From contig NC_073302.1 in assembly GCF_027595985.1 (NCBI RefSeq), positions 406,009,503 through 406,073,502 on the forward strand: a stretch of DNA of 64,000 bases, read 5' to 3'. The notes beneath the pieces are model-generated. The model saw only the letters and a list, made by a program, of their open reading frames with translations. It had not been told where the DNA came from and searched no databases. Positions 34,873 through 63,832 of the stretch are shown here, one piece after another. The stretch's first letter is position 1, and each line of letters begins with the position of its first letter. The stretch comes from Sorex araneus (lineage: Eukaryota > Chordata > Mammalia > Eulipotyphla > Soricidae). The position numbers and the translations under genes were made by a program.

Positions 34873-35826
34873 CATGAAGAAACAGCGAAAATCCCCACCA
34901 CCAGGAGAGATCCAAGGAAATATCTCACTAACCTCAGCAGCGACTTCCCAGAAATGCAAACTGCTCTCGTATAAAGAATTCAAAGAGGAAATTGTGAGGA
35001 TGGTTCACGAACTCAAAGCAACTATTGGAATGAACTTCCAATAAATTAAGGGAGGATATGGATGCAGCATTGGAACGGTCCACCAAGATAATCCAGGAAG
35101 AAATGGGAGCAGAAATTTCAAAGCTACGAACAGAAGTCACACAACTAAAAGAATCAGTAGATGAAATAAAAAACTCGGTAGGAGCCTTCAATAGTAGAAT
35201 GACTACAGCCGAAGACAGAATCAGTGAGCTTGAAGATGAGCTGCACAAAGCATATAGGGAACAACAAATAATGGCAAAAGACCTCAAAATAGCTCTAGAG
35301 TGAATTAGAGTCCTAGGGGATGACCCCAGGAGAAACAACATAAGAATCATGGGAGTACCGGAACCACACGGAAACAACCCCAATGAAAAAAAACACAATT
35401 AAAGACATCATTTCTGAAAAATTCCCAGAGCTAGAGAATGCGGACATCCAGATCCAAGGAGTCTGAAGGGTTCCAGCTAAAAGGGACACAAATAGAAAAT
35501 CCCCAAGGCATATCATAGTCAGAATGATAGATGCCGTGGATAGAGACACAATACTGCAAGCAGCAAGATCAAAGGAGATCATATACAAAGGAGCACCCCT
35601 TAGGTTCACAGCAGACCTATCAGAAGAAACCTTCCAAGCCCGAAGACAATGGTGGGATATAGTGAAAAAACTTAATGAAATGAATGCTTCACCAAGAATA
35701 CTCTACCTGGCTAAACTCTCAGTTAAACTTGAAGGAACCATACACTATTTCACGAACAAGCAACAGCTCAGGAACTTCATAGACTCAAGACCAAATTTAA
35801 AAGAAGGACTCAAAGGACTACTATAA
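34873..35826 (+). pseudogene. LINE-1 ORF1 (decayed)
   Basis: ORF1p is the L1 RNA-binding chaperone. Here the N-terminal part, a coiled-coil stretch (with a QLKESVDEIKNS heptad region and an ISELEDEL segment) and the C-terminal domain (ADLSEETFQARRQWWDIVK, SPRILYLAKLSVKLEG) are all recognisable in order. The frame is interrupted by a TAA at 35042, a TGA at 35301 and a frame change near 35330-35520. Not functional. Confidence 0.85.
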
Positions 35827-35862
35827 GAAAAAACCTACAAGAACAACAAACCCTACAGAAAA

Positions 35863-36804
35863 ATGGCACAAAATCCCATGATAATAATTTCTCTTAATGT
35901 TAACGGTCTAAATGCACCCATCAAGAGGCACAGAGTGGCAAAATGGATTCGGAAACTAAACCCAACTTTCTGCTGCCTACAAGAAACACATCTGAATAGT
36001 CAGAACAAACACAGACTCAAAATCAAAGGATGGAAAACAATCCTGCAAGCAAACAGCTCCCTCAAAAAAAAAGTGGGGGTGGCCATACTAGTATCCAACA
36101 ACATAGATTTCAGGCTGAAAAAGATCAGAAGGGACAGCGAAGGTCATTTTCTATTCATCAAGGGATATGTACAACAGGAAGAAATCACACTCTTAAATGT
36201 ATACGCACCTAATGAACGACCAGCTAAATACTTAAAAGAACTCCTAACAGAATTTAAGGAGGACATAACTAGCACCACGATAGTAGCTGGAGACTTCAAC
36301 ACTGCCTTATCACCTCTGGACAGATCGACAAGAACAACACTCAGCAAGGAAACGATGGCTCTGAAGGAAGAAATGGAGGAGACAGGGCTAATAGACCTAT
36401 ACAGGGCTATACACCCCAAAAAGAAAGAATACACATTCTTTTCCAGTGCACACGGAACGTTTTCCAAAATAGACCACGTTCTGGGTCACAAATTATACCT
36501 TAATAGAATCAGGAAGATAGAAATTGTATCAACTATCTTTTCAGACCATGATGCACTGAAGATGGAAGTTAATCACGCACAGACGCGGAGAACCAAATCA
36601 AACACTTGGAAATTAAACAACTCACTATTGAACAATGAGTGGGTCACGAAGGAAATCAAGGAAAAAATTAAGAGACACCTCGAAACAAATGAGAATGAAG
36701 ACACAAGCTACCAGAACCTATGGGACGCAGCTAAAGCTGTGTTAAGGGGAAAATTTATAGCTCTGCAAGCCTTCCTCAGAAAGGAAGAAAGGGCCTCAAA
36801 TTAG
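35863..36804 (+). CDS. LINE-1 ORF2 endonuclease domain, open but 3'-truncated
   Basis: A 313-codon open frame starting [17 protein letters not shown] encodes the apurinic/apyrimidinic-type endonuclease that nicks the target for L1 insertion. The residues known from the family are all visible: N12 in SLNVNGLN, E41 in LQETHL, D144 and N146 in AGDFNTAL, D204 in KIDHV and D228/H229 in SDHDAL. It lies 36 bp downstream of the ORF1 remnant, the normal L1 arrangement. The frame ends just after the endonuclease and linker (KEERASN then stop), so the reverse transcriptase and C-terminal domains are absent and no poly-A tail follows. It is a fragment of a transposon gene, not a host gene. Confidence 0.88.
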   Translation: MAQNPMIIISLNVNGLNAPIKRHRVAKWIRKLNPTFCCLQETHLNSQNKHRLKIKGWKTILQANSSLKKKVGVAILVSNNIDFRLKKIRRDSEGHFLFIKGYVQQEEITLLNVYAPNERPAKYLKELLTEFKEDITSTTIVAGDFNTALSPLDRSTRTTLSKETMALKEEMEETGLIDLYRAIHPKKKEYTFFSSAHGTFSKIDHVLGHKLYLNRIRKIEIVSTIFSDHDALKMEVNHAQTRRTKSNTWKLNNSLLNNEWVTKEIKEKIKRHLETNENEDTSYQNLWDAAKAVLRGKFIALQAFLRKEERASN

Positions 36805-37387
36805 ATCTAATTTCTCCAATGGCCACTGCAAAAAGCCTTTCTCACTCAAGTAATTAATTCATATTCTTTTTAATGACTGTTGACCCATCATTCTGTTCTT
36901 GCTTTCTGATCTCTTCTATATTATTCCTGTAAAGGTAAGATGTGATGTTGATGGTCAGACTATTTGATTGTTTTCATTGATTTAAATCAAGTGTCTTTTC
37001 ACTATATCACATAGATAGTCACAAAGTAAAAAAGTATATATATATATATACATATATAATAGGAAAATGATGAGAACTAGGGGATTTTTAACCTCCAAAC
37101 TGCACAGTGACAGAGGCTCTAACTAGTAAAAATATCCCTCTCTCAACAGGACATGTCCATAGAGGAAGAAAACATTCACCACTATTGCTCTAAGTATATT
37201 AACTACATATAGTCACATTCTAGTGGCTTATTTTAAGATATGGGAAGTATCAGGGTACTTTTAATCTCAAACTAACAATAAAACTGGAAGTTTTTGTAAG
37301 TTTAGTGACGGAACAGATGACCTTCATATAAGTAAATTTAGTTCCTCTTTGCAGAAGGAAGAAACAGAGTCCAGTCTTCCTTGGACA
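36805..37387. other. Intergenic, includes (TA)n run
   Basis: No exon seen. A TATATA run at 37034-37058 is the only notable simple sequence. Confidence 0.4.
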
Positions 37388-37600
37388 ATGTGTGTGTACA
37401 TGAGTAACTTCTGAGTGTGTATATGAGTGTATGAGTGAGTTTGTATATGTGTTTGGGTGTGTGCTTTAGTAACTGTGTGTATAAGTGACTATATGTGAAT
37501 GAGTGTATATGTGTGTAAGTGTGTGAATGTTTGTGTGGTCTATGAATGTATGTGAAAAAATGTGTGTGAATGAATGTGTGTGTGTTTATTTATGAGCATG
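37388..37600. repeat. Degenerate TG-rich satellite-like stretch
   Basis: Irregular repeats of TGTGTG, TGAGTG and TATGTG over about 210 bp, an interrupted dinucleotide microsatellite. Confidence 0.8.
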
Positions 37601-39056
37601 ATCTGGTCCCTTTGATCTGAGCCCAGGGAGGATGAAACCTGTTCTGTGATCAGGGGACAAAGCTGGTCAAGCTCCAAGTCCTCCTGTGATCTGGCCTCCC
37701 AATCTAAGATCAGCCAGCCTATGCCCTCCAGGAGCTTCCCAAACTCTGGGCACCACTTAGCAAGTTCCAACAGTGTGGTTCCTTAGTTCTTCCCTCAGAA
37801 TCAATTGTACACTGCTTTTGAGACTGTTAAGCCTGCCCAGCTCCTAATAAATTGGCTACAAATAGGAATATTCCTTGGGAAACTGGTAAGTCCCCACTGC
37901 ATACTTGCAAGGCAGCCTTTGAATAAAATGACTTGCCCGATGATGTCAACTGTTAAAGTACTATTTGCAGAAAGTCAAGACCCACGGGGCCTGTGTTAAA
38001 GGAAGTAGATCTAAGGATCATTTGTCTCAATGTCACAGTAATTCAAATGAACTCTTAATTATATACTGCCAAAAGCTCTCTGGTGCCGTCCTGCTGTCCC
38101 TGGTAGCCAGTGAGAGTCTATGAGAGGCCAGGTTATTGGTTGAACTCAGGCACCAGAATGCCTGGGATGGAGAGAGGGCACTGGCCAGGAATATGAGTGT
38201 GATTAAAGATTCCTAAAAGGAATTGAGATCACTGGAAGATAGAGAGCTGCTCTAAACATGATTTAGAATGACTTTACTATGGAATTATCTATTTTAGGAG
38301 GACGCAGGAGCCAGCTTCCTGAGGCTATTTCCCTGATAGTATGACAATGCTCAATTACCCAATTTTCCCATATATATACATTTTATATTTGGCCCTTAAA
38401 GAACCTTTATTTACATCAAGCCAACACCTCCAACACAGACATGCACACACATGTATTAATGCTTTCAGTTTGAACCAGTAACATTTTAGATTGCAAAAGT
38501 TCTGGGGAAAAACAAAAACACAAACTATTTCTGAACCACCTCAAGTATATAATCTCCTAAAACTTGTCTTTGAAAATGTCCAGTTTGACCACTTGGTCCT
38601 CAAAATCAATAGGTCTCCTTGCCCCAGCCTTTATTTACAGTATATGAACAAGGGCTTGTTTGAGCTCCCATGTGATAACATTAATTAAATGTGAAAAAGC
38701 TTTGCAAAACTAATGGGTTTATTTTCTCTCTTTTGAATTCGTCTCCCAGTCTCTACCAATATAGTGATGGTGAGATCTTTTTTTTCTTTGTTTCTCTAGT
38801 ATTACCTAGAAGAATATATCACATGTTCAGATCTCATTGTCTTTTTTTCAGTTTAAGATCTATGTCGTTTTGTTTTAATTTCTCACAACTTTAAAAAAAT
38901 TGGTTCAAAGAGTACAAAAAATATATGTCTGTGATAAACACTGTTCATTCTCCTGCTTTGTCCCCTGTGTTATAACAGGAAATGCATTTCTGACACTTTT
39001 AAAATGAGCAAGCGCACCAATAATCAACGTGGTTAAAGCTTCCTTCCTGGTAACTG
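37601..39056. other. Upstream flank of PIK3CG, no gene recognised
   Basis: No repeat family or exon is supported in this interval. Confidence 0.35.
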
Positions 39057-39060
39057 CAGT

Positions 39061-39069
39061 ACTTCCTCT
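39061..39069 (-). promoter_or_regulatory. Candidate PU.1/ETS site upstream of PIK3CG
   Basis: The minus strand reads AGAGGAAGT, the canonical PU.1 (SPI1) core. It lies about 0.5 kb upstream of the candidate first-exon donor. PIK3CG is a leukocyte-expressed gene, which makes a PU.1 site plausible, but a 9-bp match alone is weak evidence. A second copy on the plus strand is at 40551-40559 in the putative first intron. Confidence 0.3.
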
Positions 39070-39399
39070 GCATCTGGATATGAGGGAGACCTAGAAAAGC
39101 GGAAGGGTGTAGAGCACACCGGGTAGATTTGAATTTGTTTTGCTTTCAAAATTTAAACAAATGATCCTTCAGCATCATCGCCTCCGTTACTTTATCAGGT
39201 ATTGCTTCCCTCTATTTTCTGCCCTTTGTTGAGTCTGACTTAGAATAGTGACACTTCCTTCTTGACTTGGATATTTTTATCTGAACTCTTGTTGGTGCTT
39301 GACATGATACTTACTCCAGAATGTTTCTGTTCCATTGTCTAATTCAAACGTAGACATGTGGATAGCCACAATGTTCTGGCAATAGATTTGCAGGTGCAT

Positions 39400-39570
39400 G
39401 AGCCATTTTTGTTTGTCCGTTTTAGGAGAAAGAGGGAGATTCCTGGAGTCTGTGTCAGCCAGGCTTTGTGGTCCTACAAATGCTCTCTTAGTGATTACTG
39501 AGCTTGCAGTGCTTCTATCATCTTGTTGTCAAAGGACAAAGCTTCCTAGCCACAACCAAGAAGGAAAGAA
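39400..39570 (+). other. PIK3CG: Candidate untranslated exon 1 of PIK3CG
   Basis: A strong splice donor (AAGAA|GTGAGTATTT) starts at 39571 in repeat-free sequence about 2.1 kb upstream of the first coding exon, close to the intron-1 size I recall for the human gene. The sequence to its left has several short ATG-poor, stop-rich frames, as expected of a 5' leader. The transcription start is not visible, so the left boundary is a guess. Confidence 0.35.
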
Positions 39571-40820
39571 GTGAGTATTTAGTCAGTTTGTTTTCTGTTG
39601 TCTGTTGTCTGTTTAATGTCACTGAGGCAGTGTGCTTATGTGTTGCCTAAGTTTCAATCAATTTATTTCAAATAAGTGCCAATATGAATATAGTTTATAT
39701 ATCATTACTTTTATTCTTTAATGTAGCAAAAGACCAAGTCTTGAATGTTTTAAGCTGCAAGCTCGTTTTTTAGGAATACTGACTTTATAAGTTTAAGTCA
39801 AGATTTGCACAAAAGCTTAGATCTTTTGAAACTTATCTTTTAATCAAATTCTCCGTTTTCAGGTATATGCCATCTGCTCCACTATTCTTAAGAAATTAAG
39901 TAGTGAGTCTCATACTAGTCGTTTAAGTAAGAAAAATGTGTTTTCTGAAACATTGATATTTGCCTCGTTGGTTGATTTTTGTCTAGAAGATGTCTTATAA
40001 TGTGATACAAAATTTCCAAATCAAAATAGTGTATTCATATTTCCACTGAAATATTTTAAAATTTCAATCATTGAGTCTCTAAACATAGTCTAGAAAAACT
40101 TGTGTTTTGTATAGTGTTTATATTAAATATTTGTAGAAATTTTTAATGTTATATAGAAATGAAAATATTAAACAACAATCACAAAAAGCAGTTGTATAAT
40201 TTACTAGAGTCCAAAGAGTAGGTTATTAGAATCCAGGAATCCTCTCTTCAATCTAGTGGCCTTTCTGCTTTATAAAGGAGAAACAGATGGAACAAATTAG
40301 TACAACCTAATATTGACCTGGATTCTCATATTAGGAGAACCCAGGCTGTGAAAACGTCACTGAGATACTACTCTACTCTGTTATAACAATGACAGCCAGA
40401 ATGTTTACATATTTTACGATTCAAAATTTAAAACAGATGCAAATATTCTTTTTTTCAATGTTACCAATTAGAAATGCTTTTGAGTTTTATGAATGAAATG
40501 ACTACCCTTATTAACTAAAAATAAAGTGGCAGGGGGGGGTTCAAAGAAAGAGAGGAAGTCAAGTTGAGAATAAATCCTGGGTTTGACTGGTTTAAAAATA
40601 GAGACCATGCAACAGCCTGTGTTAAGTGTCTAAGTCCCACAGAGAACGGCGAGACTGAACAATGGGGAAGTCAGGTCTTGGCGTTGATTTCTTCAGCATT
40701 GCCTGTGGCCCCTGTGTATCAGGACTTGATTCTTTAGGTGAATGATTTAATTCTGGATTTCAGTAAAATTAAGGACCACAGTCACCACTTTAAGCTATAC
40801 ATGGTAGGACTTTTGCTTGT

Positions 40821-40821
<1 letters not shown>

Positions 40822-40898
<77 letters not shown>

Positions 40899-40920
40899 CC
40901 TCCCTCCCTCCTTCCCTTTC
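40822..40920. repeat. (TC)n microsatellite grading into (CCCT)n
   Basis: TC run with two TTTC interruptions (40822-40896) passing into CCCT and CCTTC units. Confidence 0.95.
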
Positions 40921-40948
40921 CCCTCCCCCCATCTCTCTCCTCTCTTTG

Positions 40949-41132
40949 TTTTTTTTTGTTTTTTTTTTTTTGTTTTGGGCCCTGCCCAGCGTTGCTCAGT
41001 GATAATTCCTAGCTCTGTGCTCAGGAATCACTTCCAGTGATGCATGAGGGCCCATATGGGATGCCAGGGATCAAACCCAGATATACTGTGTGCAACAAAA
41101 GTGCCCTACCTGCTGTACTGTATTTCTAACTC
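40949..41132 (-). mobile_element. Shrew SINE type A, antisense, in PIK3CG intron 1
   Basis: Oligo-T followed by 'ttgggccctgcccagcgttg', 'cctagctctgtgctcaggaa', 'gggcccatatgggatgccag', 'gatcaaacccagatatactg'. A diverged full-length copy. Confidence 0.75.
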
Positions 41133-41161
41133 TGACTTTTGCTCCCTTTTGATGAAGGGGA

Positions 41162-41287
41162 GGTGGCTAGGCCACACCCAGTGATGCTCAGGGTTTATTC
41201 CTGGTGGTGCTCAGGGACCATACGTGGTGGTAGTGATGGAAATAAGGTGCAAGGCAAACACTTTAAGCCCTATACTCTATCTCCAGA
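41162..41287 (-). mobile_element. Degraded SINE type A, antisense
   Basis: 'ggccacacccagtgatgctc', 'attcctggtggtgctcaggg', 'ggtgcaaggcaaacacttta', 'ctatctccaga'. Separate from the preceding copy and older. Confidence 0.65.
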
Positions 41288-41673
41288 TCAGTATCTATTT
41301 CTTTTAAGTAAATATTTGAACCTATAGGAGAGTCGAGAAAATGATTCCCGCACCTTCATAACCCCTACACTGCACCCATACTGACCTGGCCTTATGACCT
41401 GACTGAATTCTCTCCTCCCTTTTCAGGGGTATGATCTAAACCCCATCTGACAGATACCAAAAAGGGGTCTGGAGATGCTGTAGCTAGCTCAGGTTGCTTG
41501 GATTCCAAGTGGAGGGGCCAGGATCCACACTCATTTTGGATATGTGGTGCTATGTATCTATGTGGTGCTATGTATTCATGTATATATAGCACCTTTATAT
41601 ATAAGGACCTTATATATGCCCCTTGCATTCCCATGCACATGCAGCCATCCATCTGCTGTTCCTCTTTCTGCAG

Positions 41674-58901
<17,228 letters not shown>

Positions 58902-59227
58902 TAATTGCTGCCTGCTAAGACCAACTAGCTCATGCTTGCATCTCACCACAGCCCTGATTTTCCGCTCCTCTGAGTGACTCCTCTGGTCTCCTCCTGTTCT
59001 GTTCTGGCTCGCTGCCCCCTACTCTGCCCTCCCTTCCCTCCTCAAGTGCACAAAAAGGCGCTTGAAGTAATCCTCAGTAATCTCAGTAATCCTCCCTCCT
59101 ACAAACCAGCAGCCAATGAATGTCTTCCACATTCCATGTGACTGGCAGGCATCGAGCACCGGTCTGACATCACCACTAAAGAGAGAGATCTAAGGAGGAG
59201 CTTATAAACCAGCAAGCAGGTTTAGAC

Positions 59228-59925
59228 TTTTTTTTTAATTTTATTGATTCACCATGAGATATAGTTACAAGCTTTCATGTCTGAGTTACAATCACACAGA
59301 ATATCAAACACCCATCCTCCACCAGTGCACATTCCCCAACACAAATATCCCTAGTAGACCCCACCATTTTCCACCCTCCCACTGCCTCCATGGCAGACAA
59401 TATTCCCCATACTCTCTCTCTCTCAACCTTTGGGCATTATGGTTTGCAATGCAGATACTGAGAGGTCATCATGTTTGGTTCTTTATCGACTTTCCGCACA
59501 CCTCTTCCATCCCGACCAATTCCTCCAACTATCATTAATTTAGTGATCCCTTCTCTATTTCAGCTGTCCTCTCCCCGCCCACTCGTGAGGCAGACTTCCA
59601 ACTATGGAGCAATCTTTTTGACCCTTCTTTCTACTGTCCTTGGGTGTCGGTCTCATGTTTTGTGTTATGTTATTTTATACTTCACAAATGAGTGCAGTCC
59701 TTCTATATCTGTCCCTCTCTTTCTGACTCATTTCACATAGCATGATACTCTCCATGTCTATCCACTTACAAGCAAGTTTTATGACTTTATCTCTCCTAAC
59801 AGCTGCATAGTTTTCCATTGTGTAGATGTACCAGAGTTTCTTTAACCAGTCGTCTGTTCTTGGGCACTTGGGTTGTTTCCAGATTTTGGCTATTGTGAAC
59901 AGTGCTGCAATGAACATATAGGTTT
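59228..59925 (-). mobile_element. LINE-1 3' end (ORF2 C-terminus and 3' UTR), antisense
   Basis: The minus strand from 59917 reads [40 protein letters not shown] and CEMSQKERDRYRRTALICEV, the C-terminal end of L1 ORF2, open to about 59675. The 3' UTR follows, and the A-rich tail is seen as oligo-T at 59228-59240. The 5' part is truncated at 59925. Better preserved than the other L1 tails in the window. Confidence 0.92.
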
Positions 59926-60887
59926 AAACTTTGACTATATAAGCTAAGTGGCTTTTATAGGAAGTACCAATGTTACAGATCTTTTCCAGAGTTCTCATAC
60001 TTTGGGGAACATCCCTTGAGTTTTACAACAGGTATGTCTTCATCAAACCACTAACAAAGGCAGTTCTTGTTACATCATTTTATGTTCATCTCAGGTCTAG
60101 AGAGGACAGTCCCTTCTCTCCTTGGAAATCTCACCAATTTGACGCAGGCTCCACCTGGCTCTGTTTGTCCTGTTTACCTGTCAACAAGCTCCTGCAGGGA
60201 TCTAACCATCTTCCAGAACCTTCCCATTCCACTGTATTTCTTTCTTTCTGGTCTACACTCACTTTTGACAACCAAATCATTTAAATGTTTAAAGAACAAA
60301 TGTTCACACATGAAAATGTAATGACTGCAAATGCATACAGTTCCTACACGTTGCCATGCCAACTATACTGCACCCATTTGCTAGCAGCGTGCATGGTGAA
60401 CAGCTGGGCAGGGACACTGAATTATGCCCAGATAGACATTGGTCATGGGTTCCCATGAAATGGTTCCTCCCCTAGTGCTTCTTACATGGTATTTTATTTA
60501 CTCCCGGCATTTCAAGAACTAAGCTTTTCCTGAGTCACGGTGATCTTTGGGAGATGACACCAACCTTGAGTGGAGTAAAACTGGAACTACGGGAGCCAGT
60601 TCTGAAACCCCTGTGTTCATGTTTGTGCTTCAGGCCAGTTTTCTGCATGGGGATGGCAGGACTTAACCCTCTCCCAGTCTCAGACATGCCATCAGAGAAA
60701 CTGAGATCTCTGTAACGCAGATGGTCTTGGGCTTTTTAGTGTGTTTTTCTCAGTAAAATCATCTGGCTCTCATACTATTTCCAAGGATTTGACATGCTTA
60801 GGTCCTGTTTTTCTTTAAAATTAGAAATCACATGTTTTGACAACTTCCTAAAAGAAAAATGTTGTTTTTAAAAATAATAATAATACT

Positions 60888-61165
60888 ATTTAAGGAAGGA
60901 ATTGGCTGGAGCAATAGTACGGTGGGTAGGGTGTTTACCTTGCATGCGGCAGACTGGGGTTTGATTCTTCCATCCCTCTCAGAGATCCCCGCAAGCTACC
61001 GAGAGTATCCCGCCCACAGGGCAGAGCCTGGCAAGCTACCTGTGATGTATTTGATATGCCAAAAACAGTAACAAGTCTCACAATGGAGATGTTACTGGTG
61101 CCCGCTCGAGCAAATCAATGAGCAAATATGACAGTGATACAGTGACAGTGATTTAAGGAAGGAAT
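60888..61165 (+). mobile_element. Shrew SINE type B with 15-bp target-site duplication
   Basis: Element 60903-61150: tggctggagcaatagtacgg, 'gcaagctaccgagagtatcc', tttgatatgccaaaaacagt, tail acagtgatacagtgacagtg. Perfect direct repeats atttaaggaaggaat at 60888-60902 and 61151-61165. Confidence 0.94.
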
Positions 61166-61688
61166 ATAACCATTACAAAAGGGGACAATAGTCAATAATT
61201 TGTCTCCCCTGAAGGTGGGGTTTGACTGACTAGCTTCAGACAAACATTGCCTATAGCCCTTTAAAGAACACATTTGAAGAATATGACCTCATTGACAGAC
61301 ACCCTGTGTTTCTGTGTAAATACATTCTTTCTGTTGCCAGTCAACAGCCCCTCACCTCCCGCTTGACAGCCATCTTCCTGTTGCTGCCATTCTACTGAGC
61401 CCCCACAGTACTCACATCAGCATTAAAATCCCAGCAGAATTGTCCCGTTAGCCTTCTTCATGGTGATGGTAGTGGTGATAAAATGAAAAAAAAAATTGGT
61501 GTATGGGTGGCAAAGTTAGGTGACCTTTCTCTTCCAGACAACTTCTGGTCAAAGCAATTGCAATGAGCCTTGAACAACCTAGTTTGCAAACCTGGGCTCC
61601 ATTTTCTATCCTTTGTGACAGAAGCTAATGCAATCACTAGGTAGCATAGTCCACTAAAACCCCTTAATGCATTTCATTGTATGTATAT

Positions 61689-61942
61689 ACATACAATATC
61701 ACTTTATCACTGTATCACTGTCTCCCATGGCTCATCAATTTGCTCTAGTGGGCACCAGTAACATCTCCATTGTGAGACTTGTTGTTACTGTTTTGGCATA
61801 TCGAATATGCCACTGGTAGCTTGCCAGGCTCTGCCGTGTAGGCAAGATACTCTGAGAGGGACGGAGGAATCAAACCCGAGTCAGCCACATGCAAGGCAAA
61901 TGCTCTACCCGCTGTGCTATCGCTCCAGCCCACATACAATAT
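61689..61942 (-). mobile_element. Shrew SINE type B, antisense, with 11-bp target-site duplication
   Basis: Element 61700-61931: 'cactttatcactgtatcact', ggcaccagtaacatctccat, ggcatatcgaatatgccact, then a shortened middle, gagagggacggaggaatcaa and gctatcgctccagccc. Direct repeats acatacaatat at 61689-61699 and 61932-61942. Confidence 0.92.
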
Positions 61943-62103
61943 ATAAACTTACATATAAGCACTCATAAATACACATACATATATGAATACTGACTCAGAT
62001 TATGTAAGCGCTTGTGAATTAAACACACATCATGGTTATGGTTGAGAGAATAAGCTTTGGAGCAAACAAACGAGTTTGAGCACTAGCACTATTACTAAAT
62101 AGG

Positions 62104-62172
62104 GGTGTGTGTGTGGGGGGGGGTGTGGGTGGTGTGAGAAAGAGAGAGAGAGAGAGAGAGGAAGAGAGAGAT
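62104..62172. repeat. GT/G-rich and (GA)n simple repeat
   Basis: GTGTGTGTG then a G9 run, then an uninterrupted GA run at about 62143-62161 and a second short GA run. Confidence 0.9.
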
Positions 62173-63042
62173 GCAGATCATTTACCCATTCAAAACTTCT
62201 CTTTCGATTCAGAAGGGGGATTGTTAAGACCTACATCATGTGTATTTATAAGCAGTTCTTACCTAAGCCACACAGAAACTCAATAAACAGCCACTACCCC
62301 AGTTAGATAGATACATCCACTACAGGGCTTCAAACTTTGAAAGCTTTTAAGCTGTGAAGCCTTTCTGAAAGAACTCTTGGACCAAGATGTCATTTCTACA
62401 ATAGGTCAATACAGCCCTACTTGGGACTAAGAGGATCTCACTGGCCAGTCCTTTCCCTTACTGAAAGTAGGGTGAGAGACGACACAGCAGAGAGAGGCTG
62501 GCTATACATTCGGAGAACCTCTGAAATTTCCAGCTCACCAACGACAAGCAGAAGTTTTTCACCACTTGACTCAGACCTTGTGACAATTTTTATTTTTATG
62601 CACTACTAAGCCTTCCAGAAAGATGTTCTGTTTCTTAGTTTCATGTTCCCTTTTTGAGATAAGTCCTTCAGGACCAGGCAGTCTCTGCACTCTCTAAATA
62701 GCAACTCTTGTATAATAAAGCTGCCATTTTGGGGCAAGCTGGAATATGTTGTATATATTTACATTCTGAATGAAAGTTGTCCTCATCTGCAAGGAGCACT
62801 AATTCAGAGTTGATAAGGTTAACGAATGCAGGCCATGTATTTAAATAGCCTGGTAGGAAGGGTGGATAAAAACTAGCCTGCTTTTTCTTGAGGGTGAATG
62901 GAGTTTCTCCACAAAGACCTACAAATATCCCTCCCTAATGTCCAGGGGACAGGGAGAAAAGGAAATGGAGAGAAGAATCACTGCTTTGTCCCCACCTCTC
63001 TCTTCTTCCTAAGGTCGCTAGTTTGGCTAGGGTCACTTTTGT

Positions 63043-63258
63043 AAATAATTGCCTAGACCCGGGGCTGGAGCAATAGCACAGGGGGTAGGGCGTTTGCCTT
63101 GCACGCGGCTGACCCGGGTTCAATTCCCGGCATCCCATATGGTTCCCTGAGCACAGCCAGGGGTGGTTCCTGAGTGCAGAGCCAGGAGTAGCCCCTGTGC
63201 ATCGCTGGGTGAGACCCAAAAAGCAAAAAAAATAAAAATAAAATAATTGCCTAGACCC
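63043..63258 (+). mobile_element. Shrew SINE type A with perfect 18-bp target-site duplication
   Basis: Near-consensus element 63061-63240: ggggctggagcaatagcaca, intact head, cccgggttcaattcccggca, tcccatatggttccctgagc, tail gagacccaaaaagcaaaaaa plus AAAT units. Direct repeats aaataattgcctagaccc at 63043-63060 and 63241-63258 with no mismatch. Confidence 0.96.
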
Positions 63259-63649
63259 AGACAAAGAGGGAGTCTAGGAACAAGCTGTAATTATGAGGAT
63301 ACAAGAAAACAAGGTCCACTATTTGGACCCAAGACTGTGATAGCTTTTGGAGAAGAAGCCTACACTCAAGGTGTACAGCAGATATTTTACAATGAGATGT
63401 TGAGAAATTCTCCTCGGAAAAATCTCTTCCTACCTCAAGAGATTAAAAGACAACATCTTCAACACTGAAAATTTATTCTACAACTAGTTTAATTTTGAAG
63501 TTCCCCAAACAATAACAGACATATAATATCAGATAAAATGACATGGTCAAAGGAAATCTGAACTTCCCATGGCTTCTCTGGCTTCCCAGTTTCTAATTTT
63601 TGTTCAGAAACATAAGGTTCCCCTTCCTCATTTTAAATATGGTAGATAG

Positions 63650-63832
63650 GAGGCTAGAGAGAGAGTACAGTGGCTTAGACGCTTGTCTTGCACATGCTGA
63701 CCCAAGCTTGCATCCCCAGTATGAAACATGGTCTCTGAGGGCTGCCAGGAGTGAGCCCTAAACACGGAGGGAGGAGTCATATCTGAGCAAAGCTGAGAGT
63801 GACCCAAAAACTCAAGACACACACACACACAC
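63650..63832 (+). mobile_element. Diverged SINE type A followed by (AC)n
   Basis: 'aggctagagagagagtacag', 'cttgtcttgcacatgctgac', 'ggctgccaggagtgagccct', 'agtgacccaaaaactcaaga'. The A-rich tail has become an AC microsatellite at 63816-63832. Confidence 0.72.
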
